Assembly (NCBI GenBank): GCA_002351925.1
Contig: DEHM01000005.1
Span: 13,150 to 77,149 of the forward strand
Length of the DNA stretch: 64,000 nt
Direction: 5' to 3'
Source: Bacteroidales bacterium UBA2800
GTDB lineage: Bacteria > Bacteroidota > Bacteroidia > Bacteroidales > Paludibacteraceae
This document shows, piece by piece, positions 16,836 through 24,801 of this stretch. The position numbers and the translations under genes were made by a program. The notes beneath the pieces are model-generated. The model was not told the DNA's origin. It saw nothing but the letters and a program-made list of their open reading frames with translations, and ran no database searches. Within the stretch, counting starts at the first letter, position 1, and each line of letters starts with the position of its first letter.

Positions 16836-18010
16836 ACCAACCCCATAGTCTTGCATTGCTTCTCGATCCGGAGAAAGCCGACCTTACCCGTCTTAATCTG
16901 ACCGATGAGGTGCATCCCGACTATATCTTTGTCGGCGGTTCTACCGGTGGGGATACGACGGATTTTATTCGCGCTCTCAAGGCCCGAATGGCGTCTCTCC
17001 GGTCACCTGTTCCGATCGTGCTTTTCCCCGGAAATTCGTCACAATTTAGTCCCGAGGCAGATGCCGTTTTGTTCCTCTCTTTGTTGTCTGGAAACAACCC
17101 GGAATACCTTGTGGGTCAGCAGATTAAGTCGGCGCGTGTGATACGTGATTCACGTCTGGATTTCGTCCCAACAGCCTATGTGCTGATCGACGGCGGAGTA
17201 GAGACCTCGACAATGCGTGTGACGGGTACCAAACCGCTCCCTGCGGATGACATAAACACGATCGTCAACATCTGCATCGCGGCTGAACTAATGGGCAAAC
17301 AGCTCATCTATCTCGAGGCTGGTAGCGGCGCCAAGAATCCGGTGTCGGCCGACATCATCCGCGCCGTCAGAGCACAGGTGTCTATCCCGCTCATTGTCGG
17401 CGGAGGAATACGTACGCCCGAGGCGCTGCAGGCGGCTTACGAGGCCGGTGCATCCATCGTCGTTATCGGCAATCATTTCGAGGACCATCCGGAAGAGCTC
17501 GCCAACTTTCTTACAGCGCAGCGGTCTTACAGTGAGACGGTCTTACAGCGCAGCGGTCTTGGTCAGACCTGGCAGCGGTCCGATGATGAGCGCTATATGT
17601 CGCTCGCCCTCGACGAGGCGCGCAAGGCACTTGCCGCCGACGAGATACCTATAGGTTGCGTCATCGTCAGCCAGAACCAAATCATCGGTCGTGGACACAA
17701 TCTCACCGAAACACTCGCCGATGTCACGGCGCACGCAGAGATACAGGCTATCACCGCTGCGGCACAGACGCTGGGAGGCAAATACATGCCCGAGGCTACA
17801 CTCTACGTCACCGTTGAGCCTTGCGCGATGTGTGCGGGCGCAATTGGCTGGGCGCAAATAAGCCGTATCGTCTACGGCGCACCCGATCCCAAGCGCGGCT
17901 ATGCCCTCTATGCGCCCCGTGCGTTTCATCCCAAAGCGACTGTCACGGCCGGCGTACTCGCCGACGAGTGCCGCGCATTGATACAAGAATTTTTTAAAAC
18001 AAAACGTTGA
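16826..18010 (+). CDS. Fusion of geranylgeranylglyceryl-phosphate synthase and tRNA adenosine deaminase TadA
   Basis: A single 394-residue frame holds two unrelated enzymes. Residues 1-~228 are a GGGP synthase-like TIM barrel (LLLDPEKAD, FVGGSTGG, IYLEAGSGA, IVGGGIRTPEAL) that makes a prenyl-glyceryl phosphate ether. Residues ~253-394 are TadA, which converts A34 of tRNA-Arg(ACG) to inosine, with the zinc/catalytic motif HAE (303-305) and PCAMC (Cys333, Cys336). The linker (~229-252) is encoded by a micro-repeat, three CTTACAG units at 17510-17546 plus a GGT-rich remnant, replacing what would normally be a stop and a new start. Both catalytic halves look intact. Coupled to gldD upstream and followed after 1 bp by the HD protein. 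Confidence 0.9.
   Translation: MEINQPHSLALLLDPEKADLTRLNLTDEVHPDYIFVGGSTGGDTTDFIRALKARMASLRSPVPIVLFPGNSSQFSPEADAVLFLSLLSGNNPEYLVGQQIKSARVIRDSRLDFVPTAYVLIDGGVETSTMRVTGTKPLPADDINTIVNICIAAELMGKQLIYLEAGSGAKNPVSADIIRAVRAQVSIPLIVGGGIRTPEALQAAYEAGASIVVIGNHFEDHPEELANFLTAQRSYSETVLQRSGLGQTWQRSDDERYMSLALDEARKALAADEIPIGCVIVSQNQIIGRGHNLTETLADVTAHAEIQAITAAAQTLGGKYMPEATLYVTVEPCAMCAGAIGWAQISRIVYGAPDPKRGYALYAPRAFHPKATVTAGVLADECRALIQEFFKTKR
17510..17580 (+). repeat. CTTACAG micro-repeat array at the GGGPS-TadA junction
   Basis: Successive copies of a ~16-bp unit, CTTACAG followed by about nine bases ending CGGT, then a degenerate tail with CAGCGGTC. It is in frame and forms the linker between the two enzymes. 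The same unit occurs at 19886-19975, 20424-20500 and 39243-39311. Confidence 0.85.
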
Positions 18011-18011
18011 T

Positions 18012-19886
18012 ATGAAAGTACCATCCTACGTCTTCCGTTTGGGCCTTTTTGCCGTACTGGCAGTTGTCATCGTGCTCCTTTTCCCGCGCTATAACAACTC
18101 CTTCCGCTACCACTACGAGATAGGTAAACCCTGGGGGTATAGCATGATTACAGCGGAGTTCGACTTCCCCATCTACAAGACGGACGAGCAGATGCAAGAG
18201 GAGCAGCAGAAACTGCTCTCCACCTTCACTCCTTATTTCCGTTATCTCCCGCGTGTGCAACGCGAGGTGATGGTCATCTCGCTCCAGGATATGGAGTGGA
18301 TGCAGGAACACGGCTATTCCCGTATCGCCCTGCTCAGCGGGGGTGTGTCTAAAGTCTATCCGCTCTCGAATGTGTATACGCCGAAAACGGCCTACGATAA
18401 GTATCGCTATGAGATCGTGCAAAACCTTGTGCTCGATACCGCCAAGACGCTTACCATGCGCGAGAACCTTCTTGCTACGCTCTCGCCTACGCAGGGAGTG
18501 GTACAAAAGGGTGAGAAGATTATCGATCGCGGTGAGATAGTGACCGAACGCACGTATCAGATTCTGCAGTCGCTCCGTCGGGCGTACGACAACGAGTCGC
18601 TCGGGCAGCGTCAGCGCACGCTCTCTATCATGGGAGAGGCGATACTGGTAGTGCTTTTCCTGGCACTTTTCATCATCTATCTCTATGTCTTCCGGTTGAC
18701 CTATCTGCGCAATACCAATACCGTTCTTTTCTTTTGCTTGCAGATGTTCCTGGTGATTGCGCTGGCCTGCCTGGCGCTGCAGTTCAACCTCTCGGTGTAC
18801 CTGATACCTTTTGCGTGGGTGCCTATCCTGACGCGTGTCTTCTTCGATAGCCGCACGGCGCTTTTCCTCCATTTCACGACTATACTGATTGTCTCTATCG
18901 TAGTGCCTGCACCCGTGGAGTTCTTCTTTATCCAGATAGTGGTCGGCATGGTGGCTATCTCGTCGCTGGGCGATATGACACGTCGTGCGCAACTTATTCG
19001 GACGGCCGGTTGGATACTGCTTACTCAGGTGATTGCCTATACGGCTTTCTCCTTTGCGCAGACAGGCGCATGGAACGCCATCAATCCCTGGATGTACCTC
19101 TATTTCTTCATCTGCGCATTGCTCATCGTGGGTTGCTACGGACTGATCTATGCGTTTGAGAAGATGTTCCGTTTTATCTCGTCGATCACGCTGGTCGAAC
19201 TGACGGATATCAACTCCGAGCTGCTGCACACGCTGGCTGAACGTGCACCGGGTACCTTCCAGCACTCGATGCAGGTCAGCAATCTGGCTACCGAAGCGGC
19301 GAAAGCTATCGGAGCCAACGCGCTCCTCGTGCGTACGGGCGCGCTCTATCATGATATAGGTAAGATAGCCGATCCGCTCTATTATACCGAGAACCAGCAG
19401 GGCGTAGAGAACCCGCTGCTGAAGATGGATCCGCGTGATGCCGCACAGGTGGTCATCGCCCATGTCGCCGAAGGAGAGAAGATAGCGCGGCGGAACCATC
19501 TGCCCGAAGTGATCATCAACTTCATCACGACCCACCACGGCGCCTCGCTTGTGCGCTATTTCTATAATACTTACGCGAATGCCCATCCGGGCGAAGAAGT
19601 CGATGCTTCGCTCTTCCGCTATCCCGGTCCCAAGCCTTCTACCAAGGAGGGTGCTATCCTCATGATGGCAGATGCTATCGAGGCGCGTTCGCGCAGTCTC
19701 ACCGAGTTCACTGAGGAGGCTATTTCCAAGGCTGTGGACCAGATGATCGATAGCCAGATAGCCGACGGCCAGTTTGCGGAGACACCGCTCAGTTTCAAGG
19801 ATGTGGAGGATATACGCCGTGTCTTCAAGACGCGTCTCTCCTCTATGAACCATCATCGTATCTCCTATCCGACGCTCAATAAATAG
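18012..19886 (+). CDS. Membrane HD-domain phosphohydrolase (7TM-HD, PgpH-like)
   Basis: A 624-residue inner-membrane protein: one N-terminal transmembrane segment (FRLGLFAVLAVVIVLLF), a ~170-residue extracytoplasmic domain, about seven transmembrane helices (~200-390), and a cytoplasmic HD domain containing GTFQHSMQVSNLA, the metal motif YHDIGKI and TTHHG. Homologues such as PgpH degrade cyclic di-AMP, so a c-di-AMP phosphodiesterase is the best guess. A candidate start (ATG 18012) lies 1 bp after the previous stop. A long open frame on the opposite strand is a codon-bias shadow. Confidence 0.85.
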   Translation: MKVPSYVFRLGLFAVLAVVIVLLFPRYNNSFRYHYEIGKPWGYSMITAEFDFPIYKTDEQMQEEQQKLLSTFTPYFRYLPRVQREVMVISLQDMEWMQEHGYSRIALLSGGVSKVYPLSNVYTPKTAYDKYRYEIVQNLVLDTAKTLTMRENLLATLSPTQGVVQKGEKIIDRGEIVTERTYQILQSLRRAYDNESLGQRQRTLSIMGEAILVVLFLALFIIYLYVFRLTYLRNTNTVLFFCLQMFLVIALACLALQFNLSVYLIPFAWVPILTRVFFDSRTALFLHFTTILIVSIVVPAPVEFFFIQIVVGMVAISSLGDMTRRAQLIRTAGWILLTQVIAYTAFSFAQTGAWNAINPWMYLYFFICALLIVGCYGLIYAFEKMFRFISSITLVELTDINSELLHTLAERAPGTFQHSMQVSNLATEAAKAIGANALLVRTGALYHDIGKIADPLYYTENQQGVENPLLKMDPRDAAQVVIAHVAEGEKIARRNHLPEVIINFITTHHGASLVRYFYNTYANAHPGEEVDASLFRYPGPKPSTKEGAILMMADAIEARSRSLTEFTEEAISKAVDQMIDSQIADGQFAETPLSFKDVEDIRRVFKTRLSSMNHHRISYPTLNK

Positions 19887-19975
19887 TCTTACAGTGAACG
19901 AAGTGAACGGTCTTATAGCACAGCGGGCTTTCAGCGACAGCGGTCTTACAGCGCAGCGGTCAGGCTGCCTGGCGG
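19886..19975 (+). repeat. CTTACAG micro-repeat array at the dus start
   Basis: Units CTTACAG, CTTATAG, CTTTCAG and CTTACAG, each followed by a variable stretch ending CGGT or similar, run from the stop of the HD gene into the first ~25 codons of dus. The array supplies the dus start codon (GTG at 19894). Confidence 0.8.
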
Positions 19976-21030
19976 GTAGCCTATACTTAGCTCCGATGGA
20001 GGATGTGACCGATCCTGCCTTCCGAATGCTCTGCAAGCGTTACGGAGCGGATCGCGTCTATACGGAGTTTGTCAATGCCGATGCGCTCGTACGCGACATA
20101 GCCTCCACGACCCGCAAGCTGACTATCCACGATGAGGAACGTCCTGTGGCTATTCAGATCTACGGACGCGAACCGGAGTCGATGGCCGATGCCGCACGTA
20201 TCGTCGAGCAGGCAAAACCTGACTTCATCGACATCAATTTCGGTTGCCCGGTCAAAAAAGTAGCCGGTAAAGGTGCCGGTGCCGGTTTGCTCAAAGATGT
20301 ACCCAAAATGCTCGAGATTACCCGCGCGGTCGTCAACGCCGTTCACACCCCCGTGACCTGCAAGACGCGTCTGGGCTGGGATGAGAACGACCTGATCCCA
20401 AGAGAAAATCCTCTTGGCTTACAAAAATCTTACAGCGTTAGCGGTCTTACAGCGGAGCGGTCTTACAGTGCTAACGGTCTTACAGGCGAAGCCGGTCATA
20501 AATCGACTTTCATCGTCGATTTATCTCTTGCCTTGCAGGATTGCGGAATACAAGAACTGGCCATACATGGCCGAACACGATCTCAGATGTACCGCGGCGA
20601 AGCCGACTGGACGCTGATAGGCGAGGTGAAGAACTGCCCGCGTATCCGTATTCCTATCATAGGTAACGGTGATGTGACGACGCCCGAACGGGCGAAAGAG
20701 TGCTTCGAGCGCTACGGTGTAGATGCCATCATGATCGGCCGTGCAACCTTTGGTTGCCCGTGGCTCTTTGCCGAGATGAAAGGCTTGCCTGCGCCGCAGT
20801 CGATGGCCGAAAAAGTGGCTGTCCTGAAAGAACATGTTTTAGCGGCCATCCAGTGGTGTGGCGGCGATGAACGGAAGGGTATTGTCCACTCACGCCGACA
20901 TTTTGCGGCCTCGCCGGTATTCAAAGGGCTGGCGGATTTCCGGCAGACACGTATAGCGTTATTGCGGGCAGAGACAACCGAAGAGGTATTTGCTATCATG
21001 GACGAAATAGTTGAGAAATGGGGACAATAA
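19894..21030 (+). CDS. dus: tRNA-dihydrouridine synthase with two repeat-derived insertions
   Basis: A 378-residue Dus flavoenzyme reducing uridines in tRNA D-loops. LAPMEDVTDPAFR, INFGCPVKKVAGKGAGAGLL (catalytic Cys118), KTRLGWDE, IHGRTRSQMYRGEADW and IPIIGNGDV all fit the family. Two features are odd. Residues 1-~28 (before YLAPMED) are encoded by a CTTACAG micro-repeat and the start is a GTG inside it. Residues ~166-208 are an in-frame insertion (20398-20522) made of a CTTACAG array flanked by two small hairpins, in a loop where other Dus proteins have only a few residues. The conserved motifs on both sides are intact. The stop overlaps the next gene by 13 bp. Confidence 0.9.
   Translation: MNEVNGLIAQRAFSDSGLTAQRSGCLAGSLYLAPMEDVTDPAFRMLCKRYGADRVYTEFVNADALVRDIASTTRKLTIHDEERPVAIQIYGREPESMADAARIVEQAKPDFIDINFGCPVKKVAGKGAGAGLLKDVPKMLEITRAVVNAVHTPVTCKTRLGWDENDLIPRENPLGLQKSYSVSGLTAERSYSANGLTGEAGHKSTFIVDLSLALQDCGIQELAIHGRTRSQMYRGEADWTLIGEVKNCPRIRIPIIGNGDVTTPERAKECFERYGVDAIMIGRATFGCPWLFAEMKGLPAPQSMAEKVAVLKEHVLAAIQWCGGDERKGIVHSRRHFAASPVFKGLADFRQTRIALLRAETTEEVFAIMDEIVEKWGQ
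20398..20522 (+). repeat. Composite in-frame insertion in dus: hairpin, CTTACAG array, hairpin
   Basis: The left end is a perfect stem CCAAGAG/CTCTTGG (20398-20417). The middle has four CTTACAG units (about 20424-20490). The right end is a perfect stem AAATCGAC/GTCGATTT (20500-20522). The hairpin-array-hairpin layout resembles a tiny mobile or repeat-generated unit. The reading frame is preserved. Confidence 0.75.
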
Positions 21031-22010
21031 GAAAACTGTTTGATGCGAACGCGTTGTGGCTCTCGATGTTGATCGGAGCATTGGGCTATCAGTGGTTTCT
21101 GCCGCTGAAGCCGATATTGCCGTGGCTGATCTTCTTCATGTTGTTCTTCACGTTCTGCAAGGTCAACCCGCTCGACTTGCGTCTGCATAAATGGCACTGG
21201 GTCGTTCTCGCGACACAACTCTTCTTTAGTTTCGCGACATACGTACTCGTTCTGCATTGGACAAGTAGCGCAATACTAGCGCAAGGTCTGCTGATGTGCT
21301 TTATCATGCCGACCGGGACTGCCGCTCCAATCATAGCCGGCAAGATGGGCGGCTCGATACAAAACCTGACGGCCTTCACACTCCTTTCCAACTTCGCTAC
21401 GGCCATCATCGTGCCTGCTACGTTTCCGCTGATCAACCCTACGGCAGATATGACCTTCTGGCCGGCCTTCTTATTGATCCTGTCGCGCGTAGCGCCGCTG
21501 TTGTTAGGACCTTTCTTCTCCGCATGGCTGGTACGACTCGCCTTCCAATGGCGCACCGGACGCGAGTTCGTCCTGCCGGTAAGAATCGCGGTTGTTCCGT
21601 TCTATCTCTGGGTAGCGAGTATCGTGGTACTGACTTCGGTCGTGACGGAAACAGTAATTACCAATTTCCACTCACAACTGTCCAATATTTTTGTGTTGTT
21701 AGTATGCTCGTTCTTCGTGTGCCTTACGCAGTTTGGACTCGGCAAACTGATTGGCTATAAACTCCCCGCTGCCAGCAAAGGGCGCGACTATCAGGACGTA
21801 CTTATCAATCCCGCTGCGGCACCTACGACGATGGCAGGCGTCAGTTCTATTACGGCCGGACAAGCTTTTGGACAGAAGAATACCTCGCTGGGCGTATGGA
21901 TGGCACAGACCTATCTCGACCCGCTTGCGGCACTCGGAGCCGCAGCCTACATCATATGGCAAAACCTCTTCAACTCCGCCCAACTCTTCATCGTCGCCCA
22001 CAAGAAATAG
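21018..22010 (+). CDS. BASS-family transporter (bile acid:sodium symporter-like)
   Basis: A 330-residue, highly hydrophobic inner-membrane protein with about nine to ten transmembrane segments. The FIMPTGTAAPIIAGKMGG motif and NPAAAPTTMAG near the second crossover region match the sodium:organic anion symporter fold. Substrates of this family range from bile acids to pantoate, so none is assigned. It is the last gene of the gldD operon, with its ATG inside the end of dus. Confidence 0.8.
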   Translation: MGTIRKLFDANALWLSMLIGALGYQWFLPLKPILPWLIFFMLFFTFCKVNPLDLRLHKWHWVVLATQLFFSFATYVLVLHWTSSAILAQGLLMCFIMPTGTAAPIIAGKMGGSIQNLTAFTLLSNFATAIIVPATFPLINPTADMTFWPAFLLILSRVAPLLLGPFFSAWLVRLAFQWRTGREFVLPVRIAVVPFYLWVASIVVLTSVVTETVITNFHSQLSNIFVLLVCSFFVCLTQFGLGKLIGYKLPAASKGRDYQDVLINPAAAPTTMAGVSSITAGQAFGQKNTSLGVWMAQTYLDPLAALGAAAYIIWQNLFNSAQLFIVAHKK

Positions 22011-22016
22011 CTCTCT

Positions 22017-22065
22017 TTCCACCTTCCACTTTCCACTTTCCACTTTCCACTTTCCACTTTCCACC
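22017..22065. repeat. Tandem 7-bp repeat (TTTCCAC)
   Basis: About six or seven copies of TTTCCAC follow the transporter stop. No gene is encoded here; similar CTTTC-rich text also appears near 16201-16230. Confidence 0.9.
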
Positions 22066-22127
22066 GTCATCCTTCATCTTTCATTCTTCACCATTTTGTC
22101 CTTCCTATAGTACGAGATTAGTATGAA

Positions 22128-22171
22128 ATTAGTAGGTGATTAGTAGGTTATTAGTAGGTTATTAGTAGGTG
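22128..22171. repeat. Tandem 11-bp repeat (ATTAGTAGGTK, four units)
   Basis: Four uninterrupted 11-bp units with only the last base varying. The stretch 22011-22365 otherwise holds the 7-bp repeat and the promoter of the next gene; no gene was seen in it. Confidence 0.9.
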
Positions 22172-22262
22172 ATAATCGCTATCATGTGGTGACCAATACA
22201 TTACGTTTCTGTATTGTATGTGCACGCATTCGAGATAAAAAGTAAAAAAATATGCAAATTTA

Positions 22263-22294
22263 TTTGCACATGTGAAAAAAAAGCAGTAACTTTG
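22263..22294 (+). promoter_or_regulatory. Promoter of the first secreted starch-binding-like gene
   Basis: TTTGCACATGTG starts at 22263 and TAACTTTG is at 22287-22294, spacing 20 bp. The start codon is about 70 bp downstream, giving a longer leader than at most promoters here. Confidence 0.8.
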
Positions 22295-22365
22295 CAGCGA
22301 TTTATGAAAGCACATATAGTTAACAACTATACTAATCAACATTATTAACTTTAAAATTCTTTATT

Positions 22366-24675
22366 ATGAAGAAATTCTTCTCTTTGATTGCTGCCGTGCT
22401 CTTCGCAGGTAGCATGATGGCGCAGGTAACAATCCTGCCGACTGATTTTACCGCGGTCGAGAACAGTGATTACTCGACCACCGTAAGTGGCGTGACGGTT
22501 GCAGTTACCGCAAGTACGGTTACGGCTGAACAGATGCGTATCTTCAAAAATCAGACGATTACTATCTCGGCTGAGTCGAACATCACGAGCATTGAGTTTA
22601 CTTGCACCGCTAACGGTACGGCTAAGTACGGCCCGGGTTGCTTTGTTGCTGCACAGGATGGTTACACTTTTGAGGAGGCTGGTAAGAAAGGTACATGGAC
22701 AGGTTCGGCTACTAGCGTAACCTTTACCGCTGCGACCAACCAAGTTCGTGCTACCCAAATCGTAGTTACCCTCGAAGGTGGCGCACCGGTGGTTGTTGAC
22801 ACCTACACCGTAGCAGGTAACGATGCTGCTATCTTCGGCGAGGCTTGGAACCCTGCTCTGGCTGCTAACGACATGACGCTGGCTGCCGGTATCTACAAAT
22901 GGGAGAAGGCTAACTTGAACCTCGCCGCTGGTTCTACGATTGAGTTCAAGGTGGTTAAGAACCACAGCTGGGATATCGCTTATCCGGCTCAGAACTATGT
23001 TGTAAACATCGCTGAGGCAGGCGAATACACCCTCACGATCACTTTCGATCCGACTACCGAGGCTGTAGCTGCTGAAGCTGTTAAGAAAGTGATCCCGCAA
23101 TACGAAGTTGCTGAAGCAATCGCTGCTGGCTTAGCTGAGAACGATGAGATCCTCGTTCGCGGTGTCATCACCAAGATGGAGTTCAAGGGTAAGAACTTCG
23201 CTAAATTCGGTTCTGTAAACATCTACGTTGCTGATGCAACAGGTGCAGAGGGTGCGTTTGAGTTCTATAACTGCTACTCGCTCAATGCAGATACCTTCCG
23301 TACTTCTGATCCGGCTTACGATGCAGAAAGCACTGCTTGGGCTGAGTTTGATGAAGTTGCTGACGAGAACGGAAATGCAATTCACGTAGGTGATACTGTT
23401 ATCGCTTTCGGTAAGTACAAACTGTACAATGAGACTTACGAGCTCAATACCGGTTGCTATCTGACCGAGATCAAGCATCCGGGAGATGCTCCGGTTGAGC
23501 ACACTTATACCGTAGCTGGCGACAACGTGGACCTCTTCGGTACAGCTTGGACTCCGGGCAACGAGGACAACGACATGGTATTGGTTGAGGGTCTTTACAC
23601 TTGGGAGAAGACCGAGCAGACTCTTCCGGCAGGCAACGTAGCCTTCAAAGTGTGTGAGGATCACGCTTGGACCAACTGCTGGCCGGCACAGAACTATGTT
23701 CTCGCTATCCCTGAGGCTGGTATCTACACTATTACCATCACTTTCGATCCGGCAAACGACAACGCTGTTAACGCAGTTGCAACCAAGACCGGTGAGGCTG
23801 TTGTTGTTCCGACTGTTGCTATGCACGGTAACTTCTTGGGTAGCTGGGCTGATACTGAGAACTTTGCTATCGCTCAGGATAATGCATCTGCTTCTCTTAC
23901 ACTCACGTTGGCTGAAGGTAACTATGAGTTCGGTATGCGTATCGGTGGTTCTGGCAACTGGACTGCTAACGGCGCAGCGTTCACTCGCGAGAACAACTCT
24001 GCTGAGGTTGTAGCAGGACAAGGCAACTTGACTCTTGCTGCTGATGTAGAAGGTGAATATCTCTTCACTTGGACTTTCGCTGACAACTCGCTTACAATTA
24101 CCTATCCGGACGCTCCGGTTGTTGTTGACACCATCAAGTTGGATTTCAATACCGAGAATACAACCTACGCTTTCGTTGATAACCAGTATTTCTCTGATTA
24201 CGGATCGACCGATATCTATTTGAGCGATATCAATGTCAATACTTCTACCAATGAGTTTGAAGGTGATGGCAACTACCTCGTGCTTGATTTCTATCCTGAA
24301 AATCCAAATAACGTTACGGGTGTTTACCAGGCTCAGGATGAGACCCTTGATCTCGAATACACCTATATGCTGACTATCAACGGTACCGATACTGCTGTTG
24401 TTGAGTTCGCAGATGGTACAATCCAAGTAGAAATCGGAGAAGTTAACAAAGAACTCGGCATGGCTCAACTCGCTGTAGGTGGTACGCTTATTTCTACCGA
24501 AGGTGACATCTATGCAATTACGGCGCTTGTCATCGCTTACTATGACTTCCTCCCCGAGGAAGGCGTTGAGGATGTAGTTATTGATCCGAAGGCTATCAAG
24601 CGTATCGTAAACGGTCAACTCATCATCGAGAAGAACGGCGTTCGCTACAATGCAAACGGTCAAATTGTAAGATAA
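22366..24675 (+). CDS. Secreted multi-domain protein with duplicated pullulanase/SusE-like modules
   Basis: A 769-residue exported protein. After the signal peptide (MKKFFSLIAAVLFAGSMMA) comes a beta domain shared with neighbours (to ~140). Then come two homologous modules, each beginning YTVAG and containing W(N/T)P, a WEK strand and AQNYV (about 146-245 and 380-480), resembling X25/SusE-type modules. An OB-like segment lies between them, followed by another module (~490-580), a lipocalin-like beta region, and a 25-residue tail (RIVNGQLIIEKNGVRYNANG) resembling a type IX secretion C-terminal signal. Starch or glycan binding at the surface is inferred. The next gene is a paralogue. Confidence 0.7.
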   Translation: MKKFFSLIAAVLFAGSMMAQVTILPTDFTAVENSDYSTTVSGVTVAVTASTVTAEQMRIFKNQTITISAESNITSIEFTCTANGTAKYGPGCFVAAQDGYTFEEAGKKGTWTGSATSVTFTAATNQVRATQIVVTLEGGAPVVVDTYTVAGNDAAIFGEAWNPALAANDMTLAAGIYKWEKANLNLAAGSTIEFKVVKNHSWDIAYPAQNYVVNIAEAGEYTLTITFDPTTEAVAAEAVKKVIPQYEVAEAIAAGLAENDEILVRGVITKMEFKGKNFAKFGSVNIYVADATGAEGAFEFYNCYSLNADTFRTSDPAYDAESTAWAEFDEVADENGNAIHVGDTVIAFGKYKLYNETYELNTGCYLTEIKHPGDAPVEHTYTVAGDNVDLFGTAWTPGNEDNDMVLVEGLYTWEKTEQTLPAGNVAFKVCEDHAWTNCWPAQNYVLAIPEAGIYTITITFDPANDNAVNAVATKTGEAVVVPTVAMHGNFLGSWADTENFAIAQDNASASLTLTLAEGNYEFGMRIGGSGNWTANGAAFTRENNSAEVVAGQGNLTLAADVEGEYLFTWTFADNSLTITYPDAPVVVDTIKLDFNTENTTYAFVDNQYFSDYGSTDIYLSDINVNTSTNEFEGDGNYLVLDFYPENPNNVTGVYQAQDETLDLEYTYMLTINGTDTAVVEFADGTIQVEIGEVNKELGMAQLAVGGTLISTEGDIYAITALVIAYYDFLPEEGVEDVVIDPKAIKRIVNGQLIIEKNGVRYNANGQIVR

Positions 24676-24689
24676 TTACAAGAAAAATG

Positions 24690-24729
24690 AAAAAAAATGA
24701 CATGCGCACTTGCGTGTGTCATTTTTTTT
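24690..24729 (+). terminator. Terminator after the first secreted gene, overlapping the next promoter
   Basis: A long A/T-flanked stem, AAATGACA / TGTCATTT extended by A and T runs, with an inner GCGCA...TGCG region and followed by T8. The -33 element of the next promoter lies in the same stretch. Confidence 0.8.
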
Positions 24730-24732
24730 GTG

Positions 24733-24740
24733 TAATTTTG
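24733..24740 (+). promoter_or_regulatory. -7 promoter element of the second secreted gene
   Basis: TAATTTTG at 24733-24740, with TTGC about 20 bp upstream inside the terminator loop. Start codon at 24802. Confidence 0.6.
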
Positions 24741-24801
24741 CGGGCAAAATTGGTTTTCAACCAACTTAATTAACTAACATTATTAACTAAAATCAACTAT
24801 C

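Noticed and set aside
17510..17580. Possible CRISPR-like array from repeat plus variable bases
   Set aside because: Constant part only 7 bp and variable part 9-10 bp, in coding sequence, with no cas genes nearby.
16826..18010. GGGPS-TadA fusion as a pure assembly frameshift
   Set aside because: Both halves and the linker are in one uninterrupted frame and the linker belongs to a repeat family found elsewhere, so a real fusion is the simpler reading, though long-read confirmation is desirable.
17994..20036. 680-codon open frame opposite the HD phosphohydrolase
   Set aside because: Arg/His-rich shadow without domains; the plus-strand gene has clear HD and membrane motifs.
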